Positions 1 through 8,460 of a stretch of DNA of 53,135 nucleotides are shown here, piece after piece. The translations under genes and the position numbers were made by a program. This DNA is from Clostridiales bacterium GWF2_38_85 (GTDB lineage Bacteria > Bacillota > Clostridia > Oscillospirales > CAG-382), in contig MGOY01000042.1 in assembly GCA_001797275.1 (NCBI GenBank), positions 1-53,135 of the forward strand, read 5' to 3'. Numbering within the stretch: position 1 is the first letter of the stretch; every line of letters begins with the position of its first letter. Under the pieces are notes generated by a model. That model was not told where the DNA came from and did no database searches. It worked only from the letters and a program-made list of their open reading frames with translations.

Positions 1-65
1 GTAAGCACGCTTGTTATCTTGGTTTTTATTTCGATATAACTAAGTAAACGCTTAATCTTATCCAT
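1..65 (-). CDS. UbiA-family prenyltransferase, N-terminal fragment (DmkA-like)
   Basis: Only the first 21 codons lie in the window; the rest continues past position 1. The visible N-terminus begins MDKIKRLLSYIEIKTKITSV, which resembles the start of UbiA-type 1,4-dihydroxy-2-naphthoate prenyltransferases, integral membrane enzymes that attach the polyprenyl tail to the naphthoquinone ring. An AGGAAAAG Shine-Dalgarno lies just upstream of the ATG at 65-63. It follows the polyprenyl diphosphate synthase by about 20 bp on the same strand, so the enzyme that makes the tail and the one that attaches it would be co-transcribed. The assignment rests on a short N-terminus plus context. Confidence 0.6.
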   Translation of the reverse strand, partial: MDKIKRLLSYIEIKTKITSVL

Positions 66-85
66 AGCTTTTCCTTTGTAAAAGT

Positions 86-1060
86 TTATTTGCCTGTTGA
101 TTTATTCAGCAATAGAAGCATATTTTCTTTTTTGTCTGCGTTTGTATCAAGATTTTCAATAAGAGTTTTTGCCTTATTATAATATTTATCTATGATTGAA
201 TGTGTATAGTTCAACCCGCCTGCGATTTTAACCGCAGCTTTGAGTGCTTTCGGTTCAATTCCGCCTTCAACTTTCCCATTGAGCGAAATATCCTTTTTCA
301 ACGCGTAAATTAATGGCAGGGTTATAACACCCTGGCGGTAATCAGACAAAACAGGCTTTTTGGATACTTTTTGCGTTGCCTCGTAATCCATGCAGTCATC
401 CGCCAACTGGAAGATCAATCCGATGTATCTACCGATGTCGGTATAACTTTTCTTGTTCTGCTCTGGCTCACCCGACAGCACGAATCCAATGTAGAATGAA
501 GCCTGGAACAGTGCAGCGGTTTTACCTGAAATTGTTTTAAAGTATTCATTTTCGGATAGTCTGTAGTTTTTGTTGTTTTTGTTTTGTCTTAATTCACCCA
601 GACAAATTTCTGTCAGATAACCGGGTAGCAGATTATCAATTCTATCTTCTACAACCCGAACCTGAACGGATGATGCAAGCTGCAGGGCAAGGCACATCAG
701 ATAGTCACCGCAAAGCACAGCAGTTTTTTTGCCGTATTTTTTATGCAATGCTTCAATACCACGCCTTTTATTTGCGTTGTCGATGATGTCATCGTGAACC
801 AATGTTGCAAGATGCAGCAGTTCGACAGCAGCTGCTGCATGAACAGCATCCTGCGTTGTCATTCCATCAGTATTTGCCGAACAGGCAATAAGCGCTTTTG
901 CGCGGATATTCTTGCCACTTGTTTTTGCGAGATGAAGTGTCTGGGCTTTTATTACGGCAGGAGCTGCTTTGAGCTTCTGCTGTATTTCATGTTTTACAAG
1001 CTCGAATGCTTGATTAAGGTTGATTTTCGTTTGTTCTGACATGGTTATCTTTTCAGTCAT
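86..1060 (-). CDS. Polyprenyl (heptaprenyl-type) diphosphate synthase, DmkB-like
   Basis: Trans-polyprenyl diphosphate synthase of 324 aa that would condense isopentenyl diphosphate onto an allylic primer to build a quinone side chain in the cytoplasm. The first aspartate-rich motif DDIID is at residues 90-94 and is followed by an RRG arginine pair; the second, DDCMD, is at 221-225. Length is normal for the family. Its ATG overlaps the stop of the NADH dehydrogenase gene by 8 bp, which suggests translational coupling; an in-frame ATG at 1042 is an alternative start and neither has a strong ribosome-binding site. Position between ndh and ubiA indicates a demethylmenaquinone role rather than undecaprenol synthesis. 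Product chain length cannot be read from sequence. Confidence 0.9.
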   Translation of the reverse strand: MTEKITMSEQTKINLNQAFELVKHEIQQKLKAAPAVIKAQTLHLAKTSGKNIRAKALIACSANTDGMTTQDAVHAAAAVELLHLATLVHDDIIDNANKRRGIEALHKKYGKKTAVLCGDYLMCLALQLASSVQVRVVEDRIDNLLPGYLTEICLGELRQNKNNKNYRLSENEYFKTISGKTAALFQASFYIGFVLSGEPEQNKKSYTDIGRYIGLIFQLADDCMDYEATQKVSKKPVLSDYRQGVITLPLIYALKKDISLNGKVEGGIEPKALKAAVKIAGGLNYTHSIIDKYYNKAKTLIENLDTNADKKENMLLLLNKSTGK

Positions 1061-3002
1061 GGTACAGATATGACCGCCTTACCCATCTTATTTTTTTCCA
1101 GCCCTTTTTAAGCCAGGGGGTTGTATAATAGTCAAATCCGAATACTCTACCGCTGAACAGCAGTGCGATTGCGGCAAAAATCATCCAGAAACTCGAAAGA
1201 TAAAGGCCTGTTGTGCAGGTGAACATAAAGAGCAGTACAATTGAGAACGTGCTTGACGGGGTTGTGAACAAGCCGCCTAAGAGCGAAAGCCCTATTAATA
1301 TTTCTGAAACTACAATAAATATCTGCATCGCAAGCTGTACCCAGTCGTTGGGAAGGATAATTTTATCTATAAACCAGTTCATCAGTGGGATATCGAGCTT
1401 GAATGCAAAGTCAGCGACTGTTGATTTTGCGAGCTCGGCACCCGAAACGAAAATTGCTTTGAATAAACCGAGAAAATCTAAGTTAAATATAAGAGTTTCG
1501 ACTTTTTCGACAACCTCACCGCCGGTCGATCCTGTTGCAGAGGTAACCGCATCCGATGTTGTTCCGTTAATAATCGAGTTAAACCAGGAATTTGCACCGC
1601 CGAAGAAGCCTTCAAGCATTGGAGTTTTTAACCATCCTTCAACGATTTTCATTACACCTTCGAATATCCATACAGCTCCGAGCCACATACGCAGCAGTAC
1701 AAGCAGAAAACTTGGTGTTCTGTTTGAAAAATGGCCGCCGACAAAGCTGCGCTTGTTGCGTATTGTAAAGAACTCATGTTTGATATAGCTGGCAATTTTG
1801 TTCCAGCCAAGTACCTGGATAAAATAAACAATGTTGATAAAATGCTTGGTAAACATAGCAAGAAACGAGGGAAGATTGAACATGTGTTTGCTTGTTCCGA
1901 CACGTGCGGAACCATAGCGTCCGCCAACACTAACCATTACCCCATGGAATTTCGGCTTGTATTCTTCAAGCTCACCCTTACCGGATATGGTGCTGTATAT
2001 ATTATGTGCAGCTGTGTGCGCACTTTGTTCGCAGTTCTCTACCATCTGAGGCACGGGCATTTTTTCGCCTTCAGGGGTAAAGCAAAGGTTATCCCCGACA
2101 ATGTAAACACTCTCATCTTGAGTTGAACGCAGGTATTTGTCAGAAAGTAGTCTGCCTCTGTTAGAGGTCGGTATCTCCTTCGAAACCTTGTTTGTTATCT
2201 CGGAGCTTTCGATTCCGGCAACCCAAATAATTGTGCTGCTTTCGCGGCGGATTTGTTCGCCCTCGTGCTCAACTTCAATGAAGTCCTCCCCGATTTCGAC
2301 AACCTTGGTTTTCAGCTTGACAGTGACACCCATTTTTATTAACCTACGAAGAACTTTTGCTGACAGCTTTTCGGGAAGGGTCGGCACAACGCGATCAAGG
2401 AAATCTACATTGCAGATTGTAACAAGCTCACGTGGGATTTCATATTTATCGCATGAAATCGGTACAAATTCGGCAAGTTCGCCAACCATCTCAACACCGG
2501 TGAAGCCTGCGCCGACAACATAAAAGGTCAACAGCTTCTTCTTTTTATCGAGATCGCTTTCGGACGATGCAAGCCTAAAACAGTTGGTGATTTTGTCCCT
2601 GAGTTTGATTGCATCATCATATGACCACAGGGTGTAGGCATACTTGTCAGCACCCGGTACACCGAAATAGGTTGGCTTTGATCCGGCTGCAATGACAATA
2701 TAATCATACGAATAACTATTTTTATTACAAATAACCGTTTTATTTGTAAAATGCACCGACTCAACCGTATCGGTTACAACATTTACGCGCCTGCCATCAA
2801 AAATTTGCCTCAGGCTCATTCTTATACTTTCTTCCTCAACTCTGCCTGCCGCAACTTCATGAAGTTCGGTAAGCATTGTGTGGAAGGGGTTTTTATCTAT
2901 GATGGTGATGCTTACATTAGGATCTTTTTTGAATCTTTTTGCAAGTCCTTTTGCTATCAATACTCCGGAATACCCAGCACCGATAATAATGATATTTTTC
3001 AT
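1053..3002 (-). CDS. Type II NADH dehydrogenase with C-terminal DoxX-like membrane domain (Ndh2)
   Basis: Flavoprotein of 649 aa expected to pass electrons from NADH to a membrane quinone. The N-terminal FAD-binding motif GAGYSG is at about residues 7-12 and a second dinucleotide fold, VVGAGFTGVE, is at about 167. After roughly residue 430 the protein continues for about 220 aa with several hydrophobic helices resembling DoxX (one begins LLVLLRMWLGAVWIFEG). Ordinary NDH-2 proteins are about 400 aa, so this is a fusion. The start at 3002 is preferred over 3014 because a GGAGGT site at 3007-3012 is correctly placed only for 3002. Flavin-based extracellular electron transfer loci (known from Listeria) use an Ndh2 with just such a C-terminal membrane extension beside DmkA and DmkB, the arrangement seen here. 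Confidence 0.92.
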   Translation of the reverse strand: MKNIIIIGAGYSGVLIAKGLAKRFKKDPNVSITIIDKNPFHTMLTELHEVAAGRVEEESIRMSLRQIFDGRRVNVVTDTVESVHFTNKTVICNKNSYSYDYIVIAAGSKPTYFGVPGADKYAYTLWSYDDAIKLRDKITNCFRLASSESDLDKKKKLLTFYVVGAGFTGVEMVGELAEFVPISCDKYEIPRELVTICNVDFLDRVVPTLPEKLSAKVLRRLIKMGVTVKLKTKVVEIGEDFIEVEHEGEQIRRESSTIIWVAGIESSEITNKVSKEIPTSNRGRLLSDKYLRSTQDESVYIVGDNLCFTPEGEKMPVPQMVENCEQSAHTAAHNIYSTISGKGELEEYKPKFHGVMVSVGGRYGSARVGTSKHMFNLPSFLAMFTKHFINIVYFIQVLGWNKIASYIKHEFFTIRNKRSFVGGHFSNRTPSFLLVLLRMWLGAVWIFEGVMKIVEGWLKTPMLEGFFGGANSWFNSIINGTTSDAVTSATGSTGGEVVEKVETLIFNLDFLGLFKAIFVSGAELAKSTVADFAFKLDIPLMNWFIDKIILPNDWVQLAMQIFIVVSEILIGLSLLGGLFTTPSSTFSIVLLFMFTCTTGLYLSSFWMIFAAIALLFSGRVFGFDYYTTPWLKKGWKKIRWVRRSYLYHD

Positions 3003-3069
3003 TTTTACCTCCATAAAAGTGGATTAAATTAATTATTTATATAAACAGATTGTTTTATTATTAATTTTA

Positions 3070-3098
3070 AGTATACTAAAACAAACCCACTTAGTCAA
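3070..3098 (-). promoter_or_regulatory. Sigma-A promoter of the ndh-quinone operon
   Basis: On the minus strand TTGACT (3098-3093) and TATACT (3075-3070) are separated by exactly 17 bp. The transcript would start near 3063 and run into the Ndh2 gene. Confidence 0.7.
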
Positions 3099-3249
3099 TA
3101 GTTGTTATCAAAAAATGTAGTAAATATTTTCATTTGAATGGGAGGACAATGATATACTCATGGATTATACAGAATATCAGTTATAAAAAATATAAATTTA
3201 GTGATAACAGCTGAAGATAACAAAAATAAAAAAGATTTTCTGATAATTC

Positions 3250-3511
3250 ATTATTGTAAAATTAAATTATGGTATAATAAAGCCAACATAAGCTTAACCA
3301 AACTTGGCATTGTTGTCCGAAAAAGTTTTTGCACGGATAACAGCTTGAACCCCAAGAAGCGGCGCTTTCAATCTCAAATTATTCAACCAACTAGTTTGTG
3401 TTTTCCGTCGGTACGACGGAATTTCGGTAAACTAAAACCACACAAACTCCGGAGGAAGCATGTGCTGTATAATATAATTAAGCAAATAAGCAAAAACAGA
3501 AACGAGATAAT
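3250..3511 (+). promoter_or_regulatory. Promoter and structured 5' leader of the DEAD-box helicase gene
   Basis: An extended -10 element, TGGTATAAT (3270-3278), has no good -35. Downstream is a leader of about 225 nt without a convincing gene. It contains a perfect 8-bp hairpin (3403-3410 with 3414-3421, 3-nt loop) enclosed by a second 8-bp stem, AGTTTGTG (3393-3400) with CACAAACT (3441-3448). Directly after it, a GGAGGAAG site precedes a five-codon frame MCCII (3460-3477), out of frame with the helicase. Long structured leaders are common on cold-induced RNA helicase genes and could allow autoregulation; that role is inferred. The rest of 3100-3250 holds nothing recognisable. Confidence 0.55.
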
Positions 3512-5182
3512 ATGGACCGTGTCAAATTTTCAAACATTTCAATTTCAGAAGAGTTAAAACAGGGCATAGCTGATATGGGTTACGATGATGCAACCTCTAT
3601 TCAATCGCAGAGTATACCTTATATATTGGAAGGCAGGGATATAATCGGCCGCAGCCAGACCGGAAGCGGAAAGACTGCTGCATTCGCATTGCCTGCAATA
3701 GATATGCTTGACAACACAATGAATCCGAAGGAAGTTCAGGTATTGATATTATGCCCAACCCGCGAGCTTGCATTGCAAGCGGTAAGCGAAATAAAAAAGT
3801 TTTCGAGATATAAAGAGGATACAACTGTGTGTGCTGTTGTAGGCGGTGATCCGATAATCCGCCAGATTGCAAAGCTAAGGCAGGGCAGTAAAATTGTTGT
3901 TGGAACACCCGGTAGAATAATGGATCATATGCGTCGAAAAACAATAAGAATATCCGAGGTAAAAATGGTTGTTTTGGATGAAGCCGATGAGATGCTGAAT
4001 ATGGGCTTTGTTGAGGATATCGAAACCATTCTTGCAACAACTCCCGAAGACCGCCAGACAATATTGTTTTCTGCAACTATGCCAAGCGCGGTTCTTGAAA
4101 TAACAAAGAAGTTTCAAAAAGATCCTGTTATGGTAGAGATTGAACAAGCCAAGATGACTGTGGATACAGTCGAGCAGTACTTTTTCAACATACCTAAAGG
4201 ACAGAAAACAGCAGCACTGTGCAGGCTGCTTGAATATTACAAACCCAACTCCTCGATTATTTTTTGTAATACAAAAAAGATGGTTGATGAGTTGATACTT
4301 GAATTGAGAAGCCATGATTACCCTGCACAAGGTTTGCACGGCGACATGAAACAAGCAATCAGGTCGCAGGTTATGAATCAATTTAAAAATAAACAATTTA
4401 AAATTCTTGTCGCAACCGATGTTGCAGCAAGAGGAATTGATGTTAATGATATCAAAATCGTATTCAACTTTGATTTGCCCCAGGAAGATGAATACTATGT
4501 CCACCGTATCGGTAGAACAGGGCGTGCAGGTAAACAAGGACAGGCATTTACCTTTATTCAGGGTGGAAAGCAACTGTCTCAGCTGAAAAATATCATGAAA
4601 TATACAAAGTGTGAAATTGTTCAGAAAGCATTACCTACAATGGGCGAAATCAGAGATCGACGGATAGAGGATGTTTTTGAAAAATTAATAACTTTTATGA
4701 ATGAAAATGATTGCAGTATGTACAAAGATGCTGTCGAAAAGTTTCTATCCGAGGACCGCTCAGCTGTCGATATCGCTGCCGCTTTCGTCGCTATGGTTGT
4801 CAAAGACAACTTCCCGGAAGATAATATACCCGCTGACTTCAATGAATTCGATTTAATTGAGGACTCATCAGTAAGAGCAAAGCGACTTTCGAGCAGAGCC
4901 ATAAAAGTCAATTCATCGGTTAATTCGGATATAAAGAAACGTGTATATGACGACCATAACATGGTTTCTGTCAAAATATCGGTCGGCAGAAAAAATAAAA
5001 TTACCCCGAATCATATCTTGGGAGCAGTTACCGGTGAAACCGGATTACCCGGAAAACTTTTCGGGGTTATATCTATTCAAAGCACATACTCAACAATTGA
5101 TGTTCCGAAGGAGTTAAAAACGATGGTTGTCCAAAAACTCAACGGTATTAAGATTAAGGGAATCCAGGTTACGGTAAGCTGA
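3512..5182 (+). CDS. DEAD-box ATP-dependent RNA helicase with DbpA-type C-terminal RNA-binding domain
   Basis: RNA helicase of 556 aa, likely acting in ribosome assembly or mRNA turnover. Motifs in order: a Q-motif region (SIQSQSIPYIL), Walker A AxTGSGKT seen as SQTGSGKT, PTRELA, GTPGR, the DEAD box in VLDEADEML, SAT, and in the second RecA domain ARGIDV and HRIGRTGRAG. The last roughly 75 residues resemble the DbpA RNA-binding domain that in DbpA and YxiN recognises 23S rRNA, but specificity is not assured. The gene stands alone between its own leader and a convergent neighbour that ends 6 bp away. The start at 3512 lacks a strong ribosome-binding site, whereas a good one serves a short leader frame at 3460. 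Confidence 0.93.
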   Translation: MDRVKFSNISISEELKQGIADMGYDDATSIQSQSIPYILEGRDIIGRSQTGSGKTAAFALPAIDMLDNTMNPKEVQVLILCPTRELALQAVSEIKKFSRYKEDTTVCAVVGGDPIIRQIAKLRQGSKIVVGTPGRIMDHMRRKTIRISEVKMVVLDEADEMLNMGFVEDIETILATTPEDRQTILFSATMPSAVLEITKKFQKDPVMVEIEQAKMTVDTVEQYFFNIPKGQKTAALCRLLEYYKPNSSIIFCNTKKMVDELILELRSHDYPAQGLHGDMKQAIRSQVMNQFKNKQFKILVATDVAARGIDVNDIKIVFNFDLPQEDEYYVHRIGRTGRAGKQGQAFTFIQGGKQLSQLKNIMKYTKCEIVQKALPTMGEIRDRRIEDVFEKLITFMNENDCSMYKDAVEKFLSEDRSAVDIAAAFVAMVVKDNFPEDNIPADFNEFDLIEDSSVRAKRLSSRAIKVNSSVNSDIKKRVYDDHNMVSVKISVGRKNKITPNHILGAVTGETGLPGKLFGVISIQSTYSTIDVPKELKTMVVQKLNGIKIKGIQVTVS

Positions 5183-5187
5183 GTATG

Positions 5188-5847
5188 TTATAAGTGCATT
5201 CTTCTTATAATTTCTTCCTTCATATTTTTGCCTTCAAACAGCAGGATTGCTGCTGTTGAAATAAGGCTGCAGGCTACACATATCACCGACGGATAAATTA
5301 TGTTCAGAACTCCGGTAAATATGAATATAACCGGAATGATTCCGTATAAAGCATCCAATATTAAATATAAAACATATTCGTATGTCGGAATTTTAAGAAT
5401 CTTCGACAGTATATACATTGAGAGCATAGATGCCATGCAGCTGATTGGTATGACATAATCGATCGACCAGCGCAACCAGCCTGTCGACAAGTCCCAAAGC
5501 ACAGCGAAGGTTGTTACTATGAAAAGCTGCCAGGTTATATTTTTAAACAGCTTGCGTCTATATTTAATACCCACCGAAGCAGTAATCCATGCTGATATAG
5601 CACCGCCGATGACAAAAAGCGACCACCATATATCAGAAGGGATCATCATATTCAATGCAACACTTGATATACTGATAGTTATAGCAATAAATGTGATAAG
5701 CCGCATCAGAAGGTTTTTGCTGTATTTCGGTGTATTTATATGCGGAAAGGCATTTTCAACGAGAGTTCCGGTCAGCTCTCCCTGACAGAGAGGGCAGACG
5801 TGCTTGTTCCCATTGACAAACACCTTGCATTTACGACATTGAAGCAT
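5188..5847 (-). CDS. Zinc-ribbon membrane protein (DUF6320-like)
   Basis: Protein of 219 aa with an N-terminal zinc ribbon (CRKC at residues 4-7 and CPLC about 11 residues later), then about six hydrophobic segments from residue 50 to 205. It resembles the DUF6320-type membrane proteins of Clostridia, but the family number is from memory. It is the last gene of a three-gene minus-strand operon and its start overlaps the end of the acyltransferase by 17 bp, so translation is probably coupled. The function is unknown; repeated association with an acyltransferase and an alpha/beta hydrolase would suggest a role in lipid or cell-envelope modification. Confidence 0.6.
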   Translation of the reverse strand: MLQCRKCKVFVNGNKHVCPLCQGELTGTLVENAFPHINTPKYSKNLLMRLITFIAITISISSVALNMMIPSDIWWSLFVIGGAISAWITASVGIKYRRKLFKNITWQLFIVTTFAVLWDLSTGWLRWSIDYVIPISCMASMLSMYILSKILKIPTYEYVLYLILDALYGIIPVIFIFTGVLNIIYPSVICVACSLISTAAILLFEGKNMKEEIIRRMHL

Positions 5848-7132
5848 CTTTTTTCATCTCCCCGGCAGAAATATCAAAGTCATTGCTCCGTATCTCAACA
5901 TCAATACCGTTTTCGGTCAGCATCCTGAAGAAATTCTTCTGGATGTCAGTACTTACGAAGGAGGATGTGAATCCCATCTGAAGCCTGTCGCCAAAAGAAG
6001 ATATACAAAGCTGAAGTCTGAGAGTACTTGCAAGCACACCAAACATATCTATATAAGAAGCCATTTCCTGCGGCATATCAACTTTGCCGACATTTGAGAT
6101 TACAGCGGTAACTTTTGAGTCAGCTATACGTCTTCCCCAACGCAAGGCTATATTTTTTAGCGGAAGCGGCGCAATCCTTATAAAGGGGTTGTGTTCAAGA
6201 GCGGAAAGCTTATTCATACGTGCGCTTAAACGGTCTTTTTGCAACTCTTCTTTAAAGCTGCGGTCGATTGTTGCTATCATATCAGCAAAATCTCCGGTTT
6301 TTTTGCTGTAATTATATTCAACACCAATCATCCCGAAAAAGTTTTTTGTTGTTTCGGAAGGGAAAATTTTACGCAGATTGACTGGGATATTCAACACAAC
6401 CGGCCTGCGTTCATTCTGTAGCGACATTTCTTTGTGTATTGCATCCATATAAACTGCGGTAAGATATATTGTAAGAGTGGTATTATATTTATGTGCGACC
6501 TCAAGTACATTTTTTACGGAAGCAATTCCTTCAATAACCTGAAGGTGATCTGCATCACGTTTTTTCATTTTCAGCTTATATGATTTGCTGCTCTTTGTTT
6601 TCGGGGTATTCTTTATCTTCTGATAATATTTGCGAAAGCTGTCAGAGCTTTTCTGAGCAAATGATGCGTCATTGTCAAGCAGTGGTAAATCATCACCAAA
6701 TTCAGCTTTATGCAGGATTTTGATATAATGATAGACTATTGTTTTAAGAAGCTGCATTGCTCCGGTGCCGTCGGAGAGTGCATGATATATTTCGAGATTT
6801 ATTCGGTTTTTGTAATAGCTGATCTCTAACAATAGCTTTTTTTTATCTTCGTATATCGGTGAACAGATAGTCTTGCTTTCCTCAATAACAACCGGCTCTA
6901 TATCGCATTGCTCAAGGTAATACCAGAAGGCTCCCTTTTTCATAACACAAAGGAAGTTGGGAAAATCCTTTATCGCTGTATTGACAGCATTCTGAAGAAC
7001 AGCAGAATCTATCGGGCTTTTCAGCTCACAATAAAAACGAAAAACATTCGTGTCGGTTTTACTGCTTGTAGAGGGAAATATTTTAGCCGCATTGTCAAGA
7101 CGGCTCCACTCTAAGCTGCGTTTTCCGGGCAT
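5831..7132 (-). CDS. Condensation-fold acyltransferase (alcohol acetyltransferase-like)
   Basis: Protein of 433 aa with the chloramphenicol-acetyltransferase/condensation fold. The active-site pattern HxxxDG is seen as HALSDG at residues 117-122, where the histidine is the expected general base. Family relatives (alcohol O-acetyltransferase, PapA-like and NRPS condensation domains) transfer acyl groups from CoA or carrier proteins to alcohols or amines. No transmembrane segment is evident. It lies between an esterase-like hydrolase and a zinc-ribbon membrane protein in one operon, so an ester-forming and ester-cleaving pair is plausible. Donor and acceptor cannot be deduced. Confidence 0.75.
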   Translation of the reverse strand: MPGKRSLEWSRLDNAAKIFPSTSSKTDTNVFRFYCELKSPIDSAVLQNAVNTAIKDFPNFLCVMKKGAFWYYLEQCDIEPVVIEESKTICSPIYEDKKKLLLEISYYKNRINLEIYHALSDGTGAMQLLKTIVYHYIKILHKAEFGDDLPLLDNDASFAQKSSDSFRKYYQKIKNTPKTKSSKSYKLKMKKRDADHLQVIEGIASVKNVLEVAHKYNTTLTIYLTAVYMDAIHKEMSLQNERRPVVLNIPVNLRKIFPSETTKNFFGMIGVEYNYSKKTGDFADMIATIDRSFKEELQKDRLSARMNKLSALEHNPFIRIAPLPLKNIALRWGRRIADSKVTAVISNVGKVDMPQEMASYIDMFGVLASTLRLQLCISSFGDRLQMGFTSSFVSTDIQKNFFRMLTENGIDVEIRSNDFDISAGEMKKDASMS

Positions 7133-7160
7133 ATTAATTTCCTTTCATAATATAACGGCT

Positions 7161-8081
7161 TCAATTGTTTAGAAATAAATTTATCAATTCATAGGTTCTT
7201 TTTACTTGGATAAAACGATAGTCAAGCGAGAAAAAGCCGTGCAATGCATTTTTCATTCTGTAAACACGGACATTGTTGCCTGCTTTCTCCAAAGCAATTC
7301 CGTATGCTTCACCTTCGTCACGAAGAGGGTCGTATTCGGCTGTGATAATCAATGTCTTGGGTTGGTTGGATAAATCATCTGCAATCAGAGGCGAAAAATA
7401 AGGATTCTTTAAATCTTCATCTTTGGATTTATATAAGTCGATATATTCGCAGATTCGTTTTGAAGTGAGAAGATAATCGGTGCCGTTGTCATATATTGAT
7501 TTGAATGGCGAAGAAACAGTGTGGTTATTATTGGTAGAGGGATAAATGAGAATCTGTTTGGCAACAGAAAATTCTTGTCGGTCTCTTGCCATAAGCGATA
7601 CTGCCGCCGCAAGATTTCCGCCTGCGCTGTCGCCTATAAGAACTATCTTTTCCCGTTTTATATCAAATAACTCAGGATATAGCATTATATCCTTTACAAC
7701 AGCATAGCAGTCCTCAAGACCTGCCGGAAATGGATGCTCGGGAGCAAGACTGTACTCTACCGAAACGACCCGGCAACCTATATGCTTCGCAAGGTTACGA
7801 CATACATTGTTATAGGTGTCAACGTTTTCGGTTACCCAGCCGCCGCCGTGGAAGAAGATCAACAGATTCTTTCGTTTATCATTTGTCGTATGGTAAATCC
7901 GTACACTGACCTCTCTGCCGTTCGACAGCACCTGCCTGTCCCACAGCTTATAAAAGGGTGTAAATACACTCGCTGATTTTATATTCAAGAGCATTCTTTG
8001 GGCTTTATATGTTTCTTTTATTTCGATATCAGGATAGGATAGAGCTTTAAGTGCTAATAATGTTGCTTTATTAATAGCCAT
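7161..8081 (-). CDS. Alpha/beta hydrolase, hormone-sensitive-lipase (GDXG) family
   Basis: Probable carboxylesterase of 306 aa. The oxyanion-hole motif HGGGW is at residues 78-82, the nucleophile motif GDSAGG at 150-155 (Ser152), the acidic residue is expected in YDPLRDEG near 255, and the catalytic histidine in LHGFF near 285. This set defines the HSL/GDXG esterases, which cleave short acyl esters. No signal peptide is seen, so it should be cytoplasmic. It is the first gene of the operon with the acyltransferase and zinc-ribbon protein. The start is preceded by GGGAAGGA. Confidence 0.9.
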   Translation of the reverse strand: MAINKATLLALKALSYPDIEIKETYKAQRMLLNIKSASVFTPFYKLWDRQVLSNGREVSVRIYHTTNDKRKNLLIFFHGGGWVTENVDTYNNVCRNLAKHIGCRVVSVEYSLAPEHPFPAGLEDCYAVVKDIMLYPELFDIKREKIVLIGDSAGGNLAAAVSLMARDRQEFSVAKQILIYPSTNNNHTVSSPFKSIYDNGTDYLLTSKRICEYIDLYKSKDEDLKNPYFSPLIADDLSNQPKTLIITAEYDPLRDEGEAYGIALEKAGNNVRVYRMKNALHGFFSLDYRFIQVKRTYELINLFLNN

Positions 8082-8117
8082 ATATTTAATCCTTCCCGAG
8101 GTATAAATTACATATAT

Positions 8118-8146
8118 ACTTTAGCATACTATATCGATTAAAACAA
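8118..8146 (-). promoter_or_regulatory. Probable promoter of the hydrolase-acyltransferase operon
   Basis: On the minus strand TTGTTT (8146-8141) and TAAAGT (8123-8118) are 17 bp apart, with TGC just before the -10 forming an extended element. Both hexamers are imperfect. Confidence 0.4.
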
Positions 8147-8321
8147 GTTTTAAATAGAAATTATTTTTATTCAGTATAATATAAATATTTTATGCAAGAA
8201 AAACAAACAAAGTCATATTTTAAATTGCATAAGAAAATTTTTATTAAAATTGAAGAGATATATACGCATTGACCAAAAAAATATTTTTTCACGAATTTTA
8301 TGAAAAAAATTTAAAAACCCC

Positions 8322-8350
8322 TTGACAAACAATATATAGAGTGTTATTAT
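8322..8350 (+). promoter_or_regulatory. Sigma-A promoter upstream of the first c-di-GMP riboswitch
   Basis: TTGACA (8322-8327) and TATTAT (8345-8350) are separated by exactly 17 bp. Transcription would begin about 8357, a few bases ahead of the riboswitch aptamer, so the transcript starts with the RNA switch. The AT-rich stretch 8147-8320 contains nothing else I recognise. Confidence 0.85.
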
Positions 8351-8364
8351 GACGATGAGCTATA

Positions 8365-8460
8365 AGCTCCCACGCACAGGCAAACCTGCCGAAAGGCAGC
8401 GACGCGAAGCTAAAGGGCCTAACGAGAATTGATTCTCTATGGTTGCCAGCTGCCGAAATG
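8365..8460 (+). promoter_or_regulatory. GEMM-I (c-di-GMP-I class) riboswitch aptamer 1
   Basis: The conserved GEMM-I core is readable from end to end: CACGCACAGGCAAAC, a P2 hairpin CTGCC-GAAA-GGCAG closed by a GNRA tetraloop (8386-8399), GACGCGAAGC, the GGCCTAA receptor side (8416-8422), a variable hairpin, then GGTTGCCAGCTGCCGA (8441-8456). This class binds cyclic di-GMP; a GEMM-Ib variant binding cGAMP cannot be excluded by eye. It lies between a strong promoter and an operon encoding a secreted protein and an HD-GYP phosphodiesterase. Confidence 0.92.

Noticed and set aside
1213-1788. Plus-strand frame of 191 codons opposite the Ndh2 gene
   Set aside because: It is antisense to the well-supported membrane domain of Ndh2 and shows no family features.
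3201-3557. Open frame of 118 codons in the helicase leader
   Set aside because: It has no ribosome-binding site, crosses a promoter and two hairpins, and overlaps the helicase start; composition is not protein-like.
8365-8460. c-di-GMP-II or other riboswitch class for aptamer 1
   Set aside because: The GNRA-capped P2, the CAAACC and GACGC-AAGC core and the GGCCTAA element are GEMM-I features; no class II pseudoknot pattern was seen.
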